Part shown: one piece after another, positions 50,742 through 60,915 of the stretch
Numbering within the stretch: position 1 is the stretch's first letter
How the letters are laid out: every line of letters starts with the position of its first letter
Source: Rubrivivax sp.
Lineage (GTDB): Bacteria > Pseudomonadota > Gammaproteobacteria > Burkholderiales > Burkholderiaceae_C
Direction of reading: 5' to 3'
Assembly (NCBI GenBank): GCA_022843905.1
Contig: JALHMT010000001.1
Coordinates: 265,610-329,609 of the forward strand
DNA length: 64,000 nucleotides
Position numbers and translations under genes: made by a program
Notes under the pieces: generated by a model
Database searches by the model: none
Told to the model about the DNA's origin: nothing
What the model saw: only the letters and a program-made list of their open reading frames with translations

Positions 50742-51683
50742 ATGGAATACAAGGACTACTACGCGATCCTCGGCGTGCCCCGCGATGCGTCGGCCGAAGA
50801 CATCAAGCGCGCCTACCGCAAGCTGGCGCGCAAGTTCCACCCCGACGTCAGCAAGCTGCCCGATGCCGAGCTGCGCTTCAAGGAAGTCAACGAAGCCAAC
50901 GAGGTGCTGCAGGATGCCGAGAAGCGTGCCGCGTACGACGCCCTGGGCAGCGCGGGCGCGGGGCGCGGCGCCGGCGGCTTCAGCCCGCCGCCGGGCTGGG
51001 ACGCCGGCTTCGAGTTCCGTGGCGGCGGTGCGGGCGGCGGCTTCGGCGAGCACAGCGACTTCTTCGAGGCCTTGTTCGGCCGCCATGCCGGCGGCCGCGG
51101 GCGCGCAGCGCCGCGCGAGCGCGGTGAAGACCACCGTGCCAAGGTGATGATCGAGCTGGAAGATGCCATCGCCGGTGGCCGCCGCCAGGTGAACCTGCGC
51201 GTGCCGGTGGTCGATGCGCAGGGTCGCACGGTGCTGAGCACGCGTCAGCTCGAGATCAACATCCCGCCCGGCATGCTGCCGGGCCAGCAGATGCGCCTGG
51301 CCGGGCAGGGGGCGCCGGGACGCGGAGGCGCGCCGGCAGGCGACCTGCTGCTGGAAATCGTGTTGAAGCCGCATCCGCTGTACCGCGTCGATGGCCACGA
51401 TCTGCGTTTCGACCTCCCGGTGGCGCCCTGGGAGGCCGCGCTGGGGGCCGAGGTCGATGCGCCGACGCCGCAGGGCACCGTGCGCCTGACCGTGCCCGCG
51501 GGATCGGCCCAGGGCCGCAGCCTGCGGCTGAAGGGCCGGGGCCTGCCGGGCAAGCCACCCGGCGACCTCTACGCCGAACTGCGCATCGTGCTGCCGCCGG
51601 CCGACAGCGAAGCCGCGAAGCGCCTGTACCGCGAGATGGCCGAGACCCTGGGCTTCGATCCGCGTGCGGCGATGAAGGGCTGA
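50742..51683 (+). CDS. DnaJ C-terminal domain protein, CbpA-like co-chaperone (no zinc-finger)
   Basis: J domain [33 protein letters not shown] region and DnaJ_C domain without CxxCxGxG repeats. Confidence 0.9.
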   Translation: MEYKDYYAILGVPRDASAEDIKRAYRKLARKFHPDVSKLPDAELRFKEVNEANEVLQDAEKRAAYDALGSAGAGRGAGGFSPPPGWDAGFEFRGGGAGGGFGEHSDFFEALFGRHAGGRGRAAPRERGEDHRAKVMIELEDAIAGGRRQVNLRVPVVDAQGRTVLSTRQLEINIPPGMLPGQQMRLAGQGAPGRGGAPAGDLLLEIVLKPHPLYRVDGHDLRFDLPVAPWEAALGAEVDAPTPQGTVRLTVPAGSAQGRSLRLKGRGLPGKPPGDLYAELRIVLPPADSEAAKRLYREMAETLGFDPRAAMKG

Positions 51684-51867
51684 GCCCTTTCGGCGCGGCC
51701 TGCGGCCGCTTTGGGCGACGCCGCTGGACCTGGCCGCCACGGCCGACGTGGTGCGGCAGCGTCTGCAGCTCTCCGATGCCATGCGCCTGGCCGTGTTCGG
51801 CAAGAGCCGTTGAGCCACTCCGCCGGACCGATGGTGTCGGCCCGGCTTTCAGGCCACCTGAGCCGTC

Positions 51868-52629
51868 CTACAGGCTGGACGTGATGCCGCCGTCCACGTA
51901 CAGGATGTGGCCGTTGACGAAGCTCGACGCGTCGGAGGCCAGGAAGATCGCGGCGCCGCCGAGCTCTTCCACCTCGCCCCAGCGACCGGCCGGCGTGCGG
52001 CCCGACAGCCAGGCCGTGAACGCGGTGTCGGCCACCAGCGCCTGCGTCAGTTCGGTCTTGAAGTAGCCCGGCCCGAGGCCGTTGACCTGGATGCCGTGCT
52101 TGCCCAGGTCGATGGCCATGCCCTTGGTGAGCATCTTCACCGCGCCCTTGGTGGCGGCATAGGGCGCGATGCCGGGGCGGCCGAGCTCGCTCTGCACCGA
52201 GCAGATGTTGATGATCTTGCCGCGGCCGCGCGGGATCATGCGCTGCGCCACCGCGCGACCGACGAAGAACACGCTGTCGATGTTGGTGGTGGTGATCTTG
52301 TGCCAGGCGTCGGTGGGGAACTCGGCGAAGGCGCCGCGGTGCTGCATGCCGGCGTTGTTGACCAGGATGTCGATGGCACCGATGTCGGCCTCGATCTTCG
52401 CCACGCCGGCGTCCACCGCATCGGCGTCGGTCACGTCGAAGGCCGCAGCAGCGACATTCCAGCCTTGTGCCGCGAGCGCGGCACGGGCCTGTTCCAGCCG
52501 CGCGGCGTCGCGTGCGTTGATCACCACGCGCGCACCGGCCGAGGCCAGCGCGCCGGCGAGCGCGTAGCCGATGCCCTTGCTGGCACCGGTGATGAGGGCC
52601 GTGCGGCCGCTGAGGTCGAAGAGTTTCAT
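51868..52629 (-). CDS. SDR oxidoreductase, gluconate 5-dehydrogenase-like
   Basis: LFDLSGRTALITGASKGIG, NNAGMQHR, YAATKGAV, C-terminal YVDGGITSSL. Confidence 0.87.
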   Translation of the reverse strand: MKLFDLSGRTALITGASKGIGYALAGALASAGARVVINARDAARLEQARAALAAQGWNVAAAAFDVTDADAVDAGVAKIEADIGAIDILVNNAGMQHRGAFAEFPTDAWHKITTTNIDSVFFVGRAVAQRMIPRGRGKIINICSVQSELGRPGIAPYAATKGAVKMLTKGMAIDLGKHGIQVNGLGPGYFKTELTQALVADTAFTAWLSGRTPAGRWGEVEELGGAAIFLASDASSFVNGHILYVDGGITSSL

Positions 52630-52777
52630 GGTGTGGGGTTCGGAACGGTGCGGCATGGTGTGGGCGCGCCCGGCGCCGGTCAAGAGCCGGCGTGGCAGTG
52701 ATATCCCCGATGGTGCCGACCTCGGGGCCGGCGATGCAGCCTGCACAATGCGACGACCCCACAAAGACGGAGCCCCC

Positions 52778-53854
52778 ATGGACGAAGGAAGACCGCTGCG
52801 CCTGCGCTGCCTGTGCCTGGTGATCAACGCGCCCGACGACCTGCAGGTCGTCGAGCAGGACGCCGGTGAACTCGGCGAAGGCCAGGTGCTCGTGCAGGTC
52901 GGCTTCGGCGGCATCTGCGGCAGCGACCTGCACTACTTCCACCAGGGCGGCTTCGGCACCGTGCGGATCAAGCGGCCGATGATCCTGGGCCACGAGGTGG
53001 CGGGCACCGTCAGCGCCGTGGCCCCGGGCGTCACCAAGGTCAGGCCGGGCGACCGCGTGGCGGTGAACCCGAGCCGGCCCTGCAGCCGCTGCAAGTACTG
53101 CCTGGAAGGCCTGCCCAACCAGTGCCTGGACATGCGCTTCTACGGCAGCGCCATGCGCGACCCGCACGTCGAAGGCGCCTTCCGCAACCTGCTGGTGTGC
53201 GACGCCGTGCAGTGCGAGGTGGTGGCCCCCGGCGTGCCGCTGGAACTGGCGGCGCTGGCCGAGCCGTTTTCGGTGGGCCTGCACGGCGTCTCGCGCGCCG
53301 GGCCGCTGCTGGGCAAGCGCGTGCTGGTGTCGGGCTGCGGTCCCATCGGCACGCTGGCCATCGCCGCGGCGCGTGTGCACGGCGCGGCCGAGATCGTGGC
53401 GGTGGACGTCACCGACGAGACCCTGGTCGTGGCGCGCGCGATGGGCGCGCACCTCACCATCAACGTCGCCAAGGACAGCGGCTGGGTGCAGCGCTACGCC
53501 ACCGACAAGGGCACGTTCGACGTCATGCTCGAATGTTCGGGCAACGAACGTGCGCTGCGCGCGGGGCTGGAGGTGATGCGCCCGCGCGGCGTGGTGGTGC
53601 AGCTGGGCCTGGGCGGCGACGTCAGCATCCCGCAGAACATGGTGGTGGGCAAGGAGCTGAGCATCTGCGGCAGCTTCCGCTTCCACGCCGAGTTCGCGCT
53701 GGCCGTGCGCCTCATCAACGAAGGCCGCGTCGACCTGCGGCCGGTGGTCACGCGCAGCTTCCCGCTGTCGCAGGCGCGCGAGGCCTTCGAGCTGGCCAGC
53801 GACCGCACCAAGGCGATGAAGGTGCTGCTGGACTTCGCGGCCCAACCCGCCTGA
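52778..53854 (+). CDS. L-idonate 5-dehydrogenase-like zinc dehydrogenase
   Basis: GFGGICGSDLHYFHQGGFGTVRIKRPMILGHEVAGTV; CSRCKYCLEGLPNQC; VSGCGPIGTLAIAAA. Confidence 0.85.
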   Translation: MDEGRPLRLRCLCLVINAPDDLQVVEQDAGELGEGQVLVQVGFGGICGSDLHYFHQGGFGTVRIKRPMILGHEVAGTVSAVAPGVTKVRPGDRVAVNPSRPCSRCKYCLEGLPNQCLDMRFYGSAMRDPHVEGAFRNLLVCDAVQCEVVAPGVPLELAALAEPFSVGLHGVSRAGPLLGKRVLVSGCGPIGTLAIAAARVHGAAEIVAVDVTDETLVVARAMGAHLTINVAKDSGWVQRYATDKGTFDVMLECSGNERALRAGLEVMRPRGVVVQLGLGGDVSIPQNMVVGKELSICGSFRFHAEFALAVRLINEGRVDLRPVVTRSFPLSQAREAFELASDRTKAMKVLLDFAAQPA

Positions 53855-53919
53855 GCCGCCGTGCGGAGACGATCTGCCGATCCGGCCGGCGGCCGGGTGC
53901 AGCGACAGGAAGAAAGAGG

Positions 53920-54864
53920 ATGACGATGACTTCAGTTCCCGCCCCCGGCCGGATCGTCGTGCTGGGCACCGGCATCATGGCCGGCGGCATCGCGGCCGGC
54001 TTCGTGGCCGCCGGCCGGCCGGTCACCGTGCTCGGGCGCGACCTCGCGCGCGCCCAGGCCACGCTGGCCTCGGCCCTCGCGCTCGCAGGCCCGGTGGCGC
54101 AGGCCTCGCCTGTCGCGGCGGCCCACCGCACGGGGCTGCTGGACAGCCCGCAGGACTGGGCCGGCGTGGCCTGGGTCATCGAGACCGTGGCCGAAGACCT
54201 GGCGCTGAAGCAGCGCCTGTTCGCGGGGCTCGACACCGAGGTGCCGCCCGGGGTGCCCATCGGCAGCAACAGCTCGAGCTATCCGATCAGCCGCATCGCC
54301 GCCGGATTGACCACGCGCTCGCGCATGTTCAACGCGCACTACTTCATGCCGGCCCACCTGGTGCCGCTGGTGGAGGTGGCGATGGGCCCCGACTCCGACC
54401 CGGCGCTGGCCGAGGCCGTGTGCGAGCTGTACCGCGGCATCGGCAAGATGCCGGTGCTGCTGCGGCGCGACATTCCCGGATTCCTGGGCAACCGCATCCA
54501 GCACGCGCTGATGCGCGAGGCCCTGGCGCTGATCGACAGCGGCATCGCCTCGCCCGAAGACGTCGACACCGCCGTGCGCTACAGCTTCGGCTTCCGCTAC
54601 GCTGCGGCCGGCCCCATCCTGCAGAAGGAACTTTCGGGCTGGGACACGCTGATGCGCGCGGCCGAGGAGATCTATCCCTCGTTGTCGAACAGCAGCACGG
54701 TGGCGGCCTGCGTGACCGAGCGCGTGGCCAGCGGGCGCACCGGCATGAAGGCCGGCGAAGGCTTTCGCCGCTGGACGCCCGAGGAGGTGAAGGCCGAGCG
54801 CGCTGCGTACGAGCAGCGCTTGCGCGCCGCCTTCGAGGTGCTGGGCCTCGGCGGGCCGGCCTGA
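53920..54864 (+). CDS. 3-hydroxyacyl-CoA dehydrogenase family protein
   Basis: VVLGTGIMAGGIAAGF, FNAHYFMPAHLVPLVEV, IPGFLGNRIQHALMREALALIDSGIASPEDVD. Confidence 0.87.
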   Translation: MTMTSVPAPGRIVVLGTGIMAGGIAAGFVAAGRPVTVLGRDLARAQATLASALALAGPVAQASPVAAAHRTGLLDSPQDWAGVAWVIETVAEDLALKQRLFAGLDTEVPPGVPIGSNSSSYPISRIAAGLTTRSRMFNAHYFMPAHLVPLVEVAMGPDSDPALAEAVCELYRGIGKMPVLLRRDIPGFLGNRIQHALMREALALIDSGIASPEDVDTAVRYSFGFRYAAAGPILQKELSGWDTLMRAAEEIYPSLSNSSTVAACVTERVASGRTGMKAGEGFRRWTPEEVKAERAAYEQRLRAAFEVLGLGGPA

Positions 54865-54983
54865 TCCGGCCGGCGCCGGGCCGGGGTGGGCCCACGTCTC
54901 CGACGCGGCGCTCCCCCCAGCCATAGGGATGGGCGGCCCGTGGCCGCGGGCTTAGCGTCACCGGATCACTCCGGAGACGATCC

Positions 54984-55898
54984 ATGGCCCTTCCTGGCAA
55001 CCCGATCGGCGGCTCCGTGGGCTTCGGCGGCAAGAACCGCCAGGCCGACGTGCTGCTGGTCCAGAAGCTGCTCAACGCCGTTCCCAGGGCCCGCGGCGGC
55101 CCCTTGTCGGCGCTCTCGGTCGACGGCTTGTGCGGCCCCATGACAGGCGGTGCGATCAAGCGCTTCCAGGGCAGCAACGGCTGCGTCAACGACGGCCGCA
55201 TCGACGTCGGCGGCAAGACGCAGCAGGTGCTGCTGCAGATGCTGGAGGCGCTGGGCGCGCTGGCTGCGCTGCTGGGCGGCGCCGCGCCGTCCGCACCGAA
55301 TGGCGGGGCCGCCGGCAACGGCAGCTTGTCGCCCCTGCGCGCCGACATCAGGAAGTGGGCGCTGATCGGCGCCCACGGTCCCCACGGCGACGTCGGCGGC
55401 AGCGCGCCGAAGGGCATCGTCAGCGATCTGCACACCACCACCGAGACGCTGTCCTGGGGCGGCACGCGCACCATCCGCAAGGGCTGGCGCAACTACAAGG
55501 CCTTCTTCGACGAGGCCGTGGCCGGCTGGACCGAAGGGCACTGGAAGGCGCCGGGTTACCTCGACGGGGTGAAGGTGCCGGGCAAGCGCGTGCCGCAGGG
55601 CGGCGGCAAGGGTGTGTCGTGGTGCGGCATCTTCGCCACCTGGTGCTGGGTCAAGGCCGGCAAGCAGACCGAGTGGATCGTCGGTGTCGGACCTTCGATG
55701 AGCCAGCGCGTGGCCGGCAACGACGGCATCCAGGTGGGCGACATCTGCGTGCAGAAGGGCGCCGAGGTGCATCACTTCGTGGCCATCGACGTCGAGGGCG
55801 ACGTCATCCAGGGCGTGAACGGCAACTCCGACTTCCAGAGCATCCTGGTCAAGCCGATGCAGCGATCGACGGTGCTGTATTTCTACCGGCCGGAGTGA
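54984..55898 (+). CDS. Peptidoglycan-binding-like plus CHAP/NlpC-like cysteine amidase protein (no obvious signal peptide)
   Basis: N-terminal DVLLVQKLLNAV...SVDGLCGPMTGGAIKRFQ; C-terminal GVSWCGIFATWCWVKAG (Cys) and VGDICVQKGAEVHHFVAIDV (His). Confidence 0.65.
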   Translation: MALPGNPIGGSVGFGGKNRQADVLLVQKLLNAVPRARGGPLSALSVDGLCGPMTGGAIKRFQGSNGCVNDGRIDVGGKTQQVLLQMLEALGALAALLGGAAPSAPNGGAAGNGSLSPLRADIRKWALIGAHGPHGDVGGSAPKGIVSDLHTTTETLSWGGTRTIRKGWRNYKAFFDEAVAGWTEGHWKAPGYLDGVKVPGKRVPQGGGKGVSWCGIFATWCWVKAGKQTEWIVGVGPSMSQRVAGNDGIQVGDICVQKGAEVHHFVAIDVEGDVIQGVNGNSDFQSILVKPMQRSTVLYFYRPE

Positions 55899-55919
55899 GC
55901 GGTCGTCCTGCTTCATCTC

Positions 55920-56090
55920 CCACTCTCTCACTCCCTCTCCCCGCTTGCGGGGAGAGGGCTGGGGTGAGGGGTGAGGTGAGGGATGCTGGCGGCCCGCGGC
56001 GCCTTGCGATTCCCACCCTCACCCCAGCCCTCTCCCGCCCTGCGGGAGAGGGAGTGAAGCCGCCGTGCGGGAGAGGGTGAGAAGTCGAAC
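55920..56090. repeat. REP-like palindromic elements (CCCTCTCCCCGCTTGCGGGGAGAGGGCTGGGGTGAGG and inverted copies)
   Basis: Two opposed GGGAGAGGGCTGGGGTGAGG-type units plus a partial third between 54984 gene and hutF. Confidence 0.85.
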
Positions 56091-56101
56091 CGGCGGGGTG
56101 C

Positions 56102-57484
56102 TCAATCGGCCAGCGAGAGCATGGCCTGCCGATAGCTGTCGGCCAGGCGCCTTTCCTGCGTGTGCCGGCCGCCCTGCAGCACGAAACGCCCGGCCACCAT
56201 CACGTCGCTGAAGGGCGAGGCTGCGCCGGCGAACACCAGGGCATCCAGCAGATGGTCGGCTGCGACGCCGCGAAGCGCCGGTTCGTCGGCATCGATCACC
56301 AGCAGGTCGGCACGCGCGCCGGGCTCGAAGCCCCAGCGCGTGAAGCCGGCCGCAGCCGCTCCACCCTGCAGCGTGCGCTCGAACAGGCGCGCCGCGCTGC
56401 TCGGTTCGCCGCCTGCCGGGTCGGCCGCCACGTTGCGGCGGCGGTGCAACAGGCGCTGGCCGTACTCCAGCCAGCGCAGCTCTTCCGGCCAGGCGCGTTG
56501 CACCTGGCTGTCGCTGCCGATGCTCAGCGGCACGCCCGCGGCCAGCCAGCCCGGCAGGTCGGCCAGGCCATCGCCCAGGTTGGCCTCGGTGCCGGGGCAG
56601 ATCACCACGCCGGCGCCGGTACGCGCCACGGCCTGGACTTCGCCCGGCACGCTGTGCGTGGCATGCACGAGCTGCCAGCGGGCGTCCATCGCCACGTTCT
56701 TCGTCAGCCATTCGATGGGGCGCTGGCCGGTGGCCTTCAGGCAGTCGTCGACCTCGCCGGTCTGCTCGGCGACGTGGATGTGCACGGGATGATCACCCGC
56801 GCCGTCGGCCACTGCGCGGATCGACTCCGCACGCGCCGCGCGCAGCGAATGCAGCGCCACGCCCGAGGACAGCAGCGGCCGGCGCGCGCCGTTCACGGCA
56901 GCCTGCAGCGCCAGCACGTCGGCGGCGCTGGTGGCGAAGCGCCGCTGGTCATCGCGCAGCGCCGGCTGCGTGAAGCCGGCGCGTTCGTACAGCACCGGCA
57001 GCAGCATGAGGCCCATGCCGGCGTCCTGCGCGGCGTCGGCCAGCGCCCAGCTCAGCGTGGCGGGGTCGACGTAGCGCGCGCCGTCGGGCGCGTGCTGCAG
57101 GTAGTGGAACTCGCAGACCTGCGTGTAGCCGCCCTGCAGCAGTTCCATGTAGAGGTGCGCGGCCACGGCACGCAGTTGCGCGGGCGTGATGCGCAGCGCC
57201 ACGCGGTACATGCGGTCGCGCCAGGACCAGAAGTCGTCGTGCTCGCCGCTGCGGGTCTCGGCCAGGCCCACGAACGCGCGCTGGAAGGCGTGGCTGTGCG
57301 CGTCCACCAGGCCCGGCAGCACCGGGCCGGTCAGGGCCGTGGCTTGTTCTGGGCAGGGCTGGTCGGGCGTGACCTGCTGCCAGTGGCCCATGGCGTCCAC
57401 CTGCAGCACCACGCGCTCGCGCCAGCGGCCGGCGATCCAGGCGCGTGGCGCCCAGAGCAGCGCAGGAGCGCTGTCAGCGCGCAT
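56102..57484 (-). CDS. hutF: Formimidoylglutamate deiminase
   Basis: Amidohydrolase: GLVDAHSHAFQRAF, HIHVAEQTGEVDDCLKATGQRPIEWL, HATHSVPGEVQAVARTGAGVVICPGTEANLGDG. Confidence 0.92.
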   Translation of the reverse strand: MRADSAPALLWAPRAWIAGRWRERVVLQVDAMGHWQQVTPDQPCPEQATALTGPVLPGLVDAHSHAFQRAFVGLAETRSGEHDDFWSWRDRMYRVALRITPAQLRAVAAHLYMELLQGGYTQVCEFHYLQHAPDGARYVDPATLSWALADAAQDAGMGLMLLPVLYERAGFTQPALRDDQRRFATSAADVLALQAAVNGARRPLLSSGVALHSLRAARAESIRAVADGAGDHPVHIHVAEQTGEVDDCLKATGQRPIEWLTKNVAMDARWQLVHATHSVPGEVQAVARTGAGVVICPGTEANLGDGLADLPGWLAAGVPLSIGSDSQVQRAWPEELRWLEYGQRLLHRRRNVAADPAGGEPSSAARLFERTLQGGAAAAGFTRWGFEPGARADLLVIDADEPALRGVAADHLLDALVFAGAASPFSDVMVAGRFVLQGGRHTQERRLADSYRQAMLSLAD

Positions 57485-58277
57485 CCGGCGTCCAGTGGAT
57501 CATGGCCTCGATCATCGAGCGCAGCACCGGCGTGACGGCCGCGGCGCGCTCGTCGCTCCAGCGGAAGGGGCGGTCTTCTTCCATGTAGGCGCGCCAGCAC
57601 ATCTCGAGCTGCACGGCGTGCAGGTGCTCGGCCGGGCGGCCGTAGCGGCGCGTGATGTGGCCGCCCTTGAAGCGGCCGTTCAGCACGTGGCTGTAGCGCG
57701 GCTCGGCCTCGAACACGGCCTTCACGCGTTGCGCCAGGCCGGGGTCGCAGCTGGCCCCGTTGACCGTGCCCAGGTTCATGTGCGGCAGCTCGCCGTCGAA
57801 CAGCCAGGGCAGTTCGCTCTTGATGCTGTGCGCGTCGAACAGCACGGCGTGGCCGTGGCGCGCCTGGATGCGTGCCAGCTCCTGCTGCAGGTTGTGGTGG
57901 TAGGGCGTCCAGAAGGTGGCCACGCGCTCGCGGATCTCGGTCTCGTCGGGGGCCTGGCCGGGCAGGTACAGCGGCTCGCCGGTGAAGAAGCGCGTGGGGC
58001 ACAGTTCGGTGTTGTTCTGGCCGGCGTACATCGGCGTGTTTTCGCTGGGCCGGTTCAGGTCGACGACGTATCTGCTGTGCGTGGGCACGATCAGGCTGGC
58101 GCCCAGGTCTTCGACGAAGGCGTAGAGGCGGTCTAGGAACCAGTCGGTGTCCTCGGTCTCCATCGCGCGCGGCACGAGGCGCGTGCGCAGGCCGTCGGGG
58201 ATGTGCGTGCCGACGTGCGGCATGCTCACCAGCAGCGGCGTGCTGCCTTGCTTGAGGTGGAACAACGGGTACTTCAT
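57474..58277 (-). CDS. hutG: N-formylglutamate deformylase
   Basis: [56 protein letters not shown]; hut context. Confidence 0.92.
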   Translation of the reverse strand: MKYPLFHLKQGSTPLLVSMPHVGTHIPDGLRTRLVPRAMETEDTDWFLDRLYAFVEDLGASLIVPTHSRYVVDLNRPSENTPMYAGQNNTELCPTRFFTGEPLYLPGQAPDETEIRERVATFWTPYHHNLQQELARIQARHGHAVLFDAHSIKSELPWLFDGELPHMNLGTVNGASCDPGLAQRVKAVFEAEPRYSHVLNGRFKGGHITRRYGRPAEHLHAVQLEMCWRAYMEEDRPFRWSDERAAAVTPVLRSMIEAMIHWTPDAR

Positions 58278-59482
58278 CGGGGGATCTCCACGCCGGCCAC
58301 GAAGACCCGGCGGCAGGGGTTGTGGCCGAAACGGTAGGCCAGCTCGCGCGGGTGGTCGACGTCCCACACCGCCAGGTCGGCACGCTGGCCCGGCACCAGG
58401 GTACCGCGGTCGTGCAGACCCAGCGCGCGCGCGCCGTTCACCGTGACGCCGCGGAAGGCTTCTTCCGGCGTCAGCCTGAAGAAGGTGCAGGCCATGTTGA
58501 GCATCAGCAGCAGCGACAGGGCGGGCGACGAGCCGGGGTTGTGGTCGCTGGCCAGCGCGATGGGCACGCCGGCCTCACGCAAGGCGGTCACGGGCGGCAG
58601 CTTGGTTTCGCGCAGGAAGTAGTAGGCCCCCGGCAGCAGCACGGCCACGGTGCCGGCCGCCTTCATCGCGGCAATGCCCTCGGCCGACAGGTGCTCCAGG
58701 TGGTCGCAGCTCAGGGCCTGGTATCGAGCGGCCAGCGCCGTGCCGCCGAGGTCGCTGAGCTGCTCGGCGTGCAGCTTCACCGGCAGCCCCAGGGCGCGCG
58801 CCGCGTCGAACACGCGCTGCGTCTGCGCGACACTGAAGCCGATGCCCTCGCAGAAGGCGTCGACGGCATCGACCAGCCCGGCCGCCTGCTGGCCCGGCAG
58901 CCAGCGGCAGACGGCGTCGATGTAGTCGTCGGTGCGACCCTCGAACTCCGGTGGCAGCGCGTGCGCGCCCAGCGAGGTGGTGCGCACCGTCAGCGGCAGC
59001 TCGGTACCCAGGCGGCGGGCGACGGCCAGGCAGCGTGCCTCGTGCGCTTCCGACAGGCCATAGCCCGACTTGATCTCCAGCGTGGTGACGCCTTCGGCCA
59101 TCAGCGCGCGGGCGCGTGGCAGGGCCAGCCGGTAGAGCTCGTCGTCGCCGGCCGCGCGCGTGGCGGCCACGGTGGAGCGGATGCCGCCGCCGGCCCGGGC
59201 GATCTGCTCGTAGCTCGCACCTTGCAGGCGGAGCTCGAACTCCGCCGCGCGGTGACCGCCATAGACCAGGTGCGTGTGGCAGTCGACCAGGCCCGGCGTG
59301 AGCAGGGCGCCTTGCAGGTCGATCTCGCGATCGGCCTGCGGGTCGGGTGGCAGTGAGGCGTCGTCACCCACCCAGCGCAGCGTGTCGCCTTCGACCAGCA
59401 GCGCGCCGTCTTCGATCCAGCCCCAGGCTTCGGGGCCTTGCAGCGTGGCCAGGCGGGCGTGGCGGATCAATGTGCGGGTCAT
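58274..59482 (-). CDS. hutI: Imidazolonepropionase
   Basis: [71 protein letters not shown]. Confidence 0.95.
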   Translation of the reverse strand: MTRTLIRHARLATLQGPEAWGWIEDGALLVEGDTLRWVGDDASLPPDPQADREIDLQGALLTPGLVDCHTHLVYGGHRAAEFELRLQGASYEQIARAGGGIRSTVAATRAAGDDELYRLALPRARALMAEGVTTLEIKSGYGLSEAHEARCLAVARRLGTELPLTVRTTSLGAHALPPEFEGRTDDYIDAVCRWLPGQQAAGLVDAVDAFCEGIGFSVAQTQRVFDAARALGLPVKLHAEQLSDLGGTALAARYQALSCDHLEHLSAEGIAAMKAAGTVAVLLPGAYYFLRETKLPPVTALREAGVPIALASDHNPGSSPALSLLLMLNMACTFFRLTPEEAFRGVTVNGARALGLHDRGTLVPGQRADLAVWDVDHPRELAYRFGHNPCRRVFVAGVEIPR

Positions 59483-60048
59483 CAGGCCTCCAGGCTCAGC
59501 CACCAGGCGCGCCCGCTGCTGGCGTGATGCAGGGTCCAGCCCGGCGCGGCGGCGTCGTCGGTCCACAGCAGCGTGCCGGCGGCCACGGGTTCGGTGACGC
59601 CTTCGCACTCGAGCATCACCGCGCTCGCGGCGTACAGGCCGCGCCAGCGGGCCCCGCCGTCCTGTGTGCCGCCGGGCAGGGCGCGTGCCATGCGGGCGCT
59701 GCCGGCCTCGCGCATCGACATGAAGTTGAGGTCGCGTGTCGGTCCTTCGACCAGCTGGCAGTCGGGCGCGGCCTCGCCATCGAAGTGCAGCGGCTCGTCG
59801 CCCGGCACCAGCGTGCGGGTGCCTCGCGGCAGTTGCAGCCGCACGCCTTCGCCGGACAGCACCGTGAACCAGCGCGAGACACCCGGGAAGGGCGAGAAGG
59901 GCCCCGAGCGGTCGATGGTGGCCACGCTCACGCGCACGGCCCAGGCCGCGGCCGACGGCCAGGCCAGCAGTTCGTGCGTGACGCCGCCGCCATTGCGCCA
60001 GGGCTGGGCCGGCACGTCCTGCAGGTGCACCGTGTGGCCGAGATTCAT
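59482..60048 (-). CDS. hutD: HutD family protein
   Basis: [46 protein letters not shown]. Confidence 0.9.
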   Translation of the reverse strand: MNLGHTVHLQDVPAQPWRNGGGVTHELLAWPSAAAWAVRVSVATIDRSGPFSPFPGVSRWFTVLSGEGVRLQLPRGTRTLVPGDEPLHFDGEAAPDCQLVEGPTRDLNFMSMREAGSARMARALPGGTQDGGARWRGLYAASAVMLECEGVTEPVAAGTLLWTDDAAAPGWTLHHASSGRAWWLSLEA

Positions 60049-60908
60049 GGGGCGTGCTCCACCATCAAGGGAAACAAGGGGTGGTCCATCACCGCCCCTG
60101 CGGGCAATTGGTCGGCCAGGCCCGGAAAGTCGGGCGAGGTCTTCCACGACCGTGGCGCATGGCGCGCGTCGTCGCCCAGGAAGCGCACCGAGAACACACG
60201 GCGCCGCCGGTCGCCGTCGACGCCGGCCGAGGCGTGCAGCGCCAGCATTTGGAAGGCGATGGCGTCGCCGGGCTCCAGCGCCCAGCCCAGGATGGACCGG
60301 CTGGCGCGCGTGGCATCGATGTCCGGCAGTTCGGCCAGGCTGCCCTCGGGGAACCAGCGCGCCTCGTTCGTCATGAAGGTGCGCGGCATCAGCCAGGGGC
60401 CCAGGTGCGTGCCGGCCACGAATTCCAGCGTGGAGTGCCGCCGCACCGGGTCCACCGGGATCCAGAAGCTGACGTTCTGGCGGCCGTCGACGTTGTAGTA
60501 GGGCTGGTCCTGGTGCCAGGGCGTGGGCTGGCGCGTGCCGGGCTCCTTGGTGAGCATGTGGTCGTGATACAGGCGCACGCTGCGACTGCGCATCAGGCGC
60601 GCGGCGGTCTCGGCCAGGGCCGATTCGAAGATGACGCGGCGGTAGTCGCGGTTGCCCTGCCAGTTGCAGAAGTCCTCGATGAAGAAGCCCGGGTCGTCGG
60701 GCCGGCTGGCGACGATGGCGCGCGGGCTGGGCGCCGCCAGGTTGGCGTCGATGCCGTGGCGCAGCGTGTCCACCTCCTCGGGCGTGAGCAGCCCGCGCAG
60801 GCAGACCGCGCCGTCGCGAGCGAAGGCCTCGACGGTGGCATCGTCGGCCACCCGGAAGGCATGAGCGGATCGTCGGGGATCGGGCGCGGGGCGGGGCAAG
60901 GGGCTCAC
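60045..60908 (-). CDS. PhyH family Fe(II)/2-oxoglutarate dioxygenase inside the hut operon
   Basis: [22 protein letters not shown] (HxD), [28 protein letters not shown] (H...R); GTG start; ATGA overlap with hutD. Confidence 0.82.
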   Translation of the reverse strand: MSPLPRPAPDPRRSAHAFRVADDATVEAFARDGAVCLRGLLTPEEVDTLRHGIDANLAAPSPRAIVASRPDDPGFFIEDFCNWQGNRDYRRVIFESALAETAARLMRSRSVRLYHDHMLTKEPGTRQPTPWHQDQPYYNVDGRQNVSFWIPVDPVRRHSTLEFVAGTHLGPWLMPRTFMTNEARWFPEGSLAELPDIDATRASRSILGWALEPGDAIAFQMLALHASAGVDGDRRRRVFSVRFLGDDARHAPRSWKTSPDFPGLADQLPAGAVMDHPLFPLMVEHAP

Positions 60909-60915
60909 GTTGTCC

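Noticed and set aside
54865-54983. GC-rich dyads (CCGGCCGGCGCCGGGCCGG; CCATAGGGATGG) and a possible sigma54 -24/-12 promoter before 54984
   Set aside because: No T-tract for a terminator, and the GG/GC spacing is one base off for sigma54; too weak to annotate.
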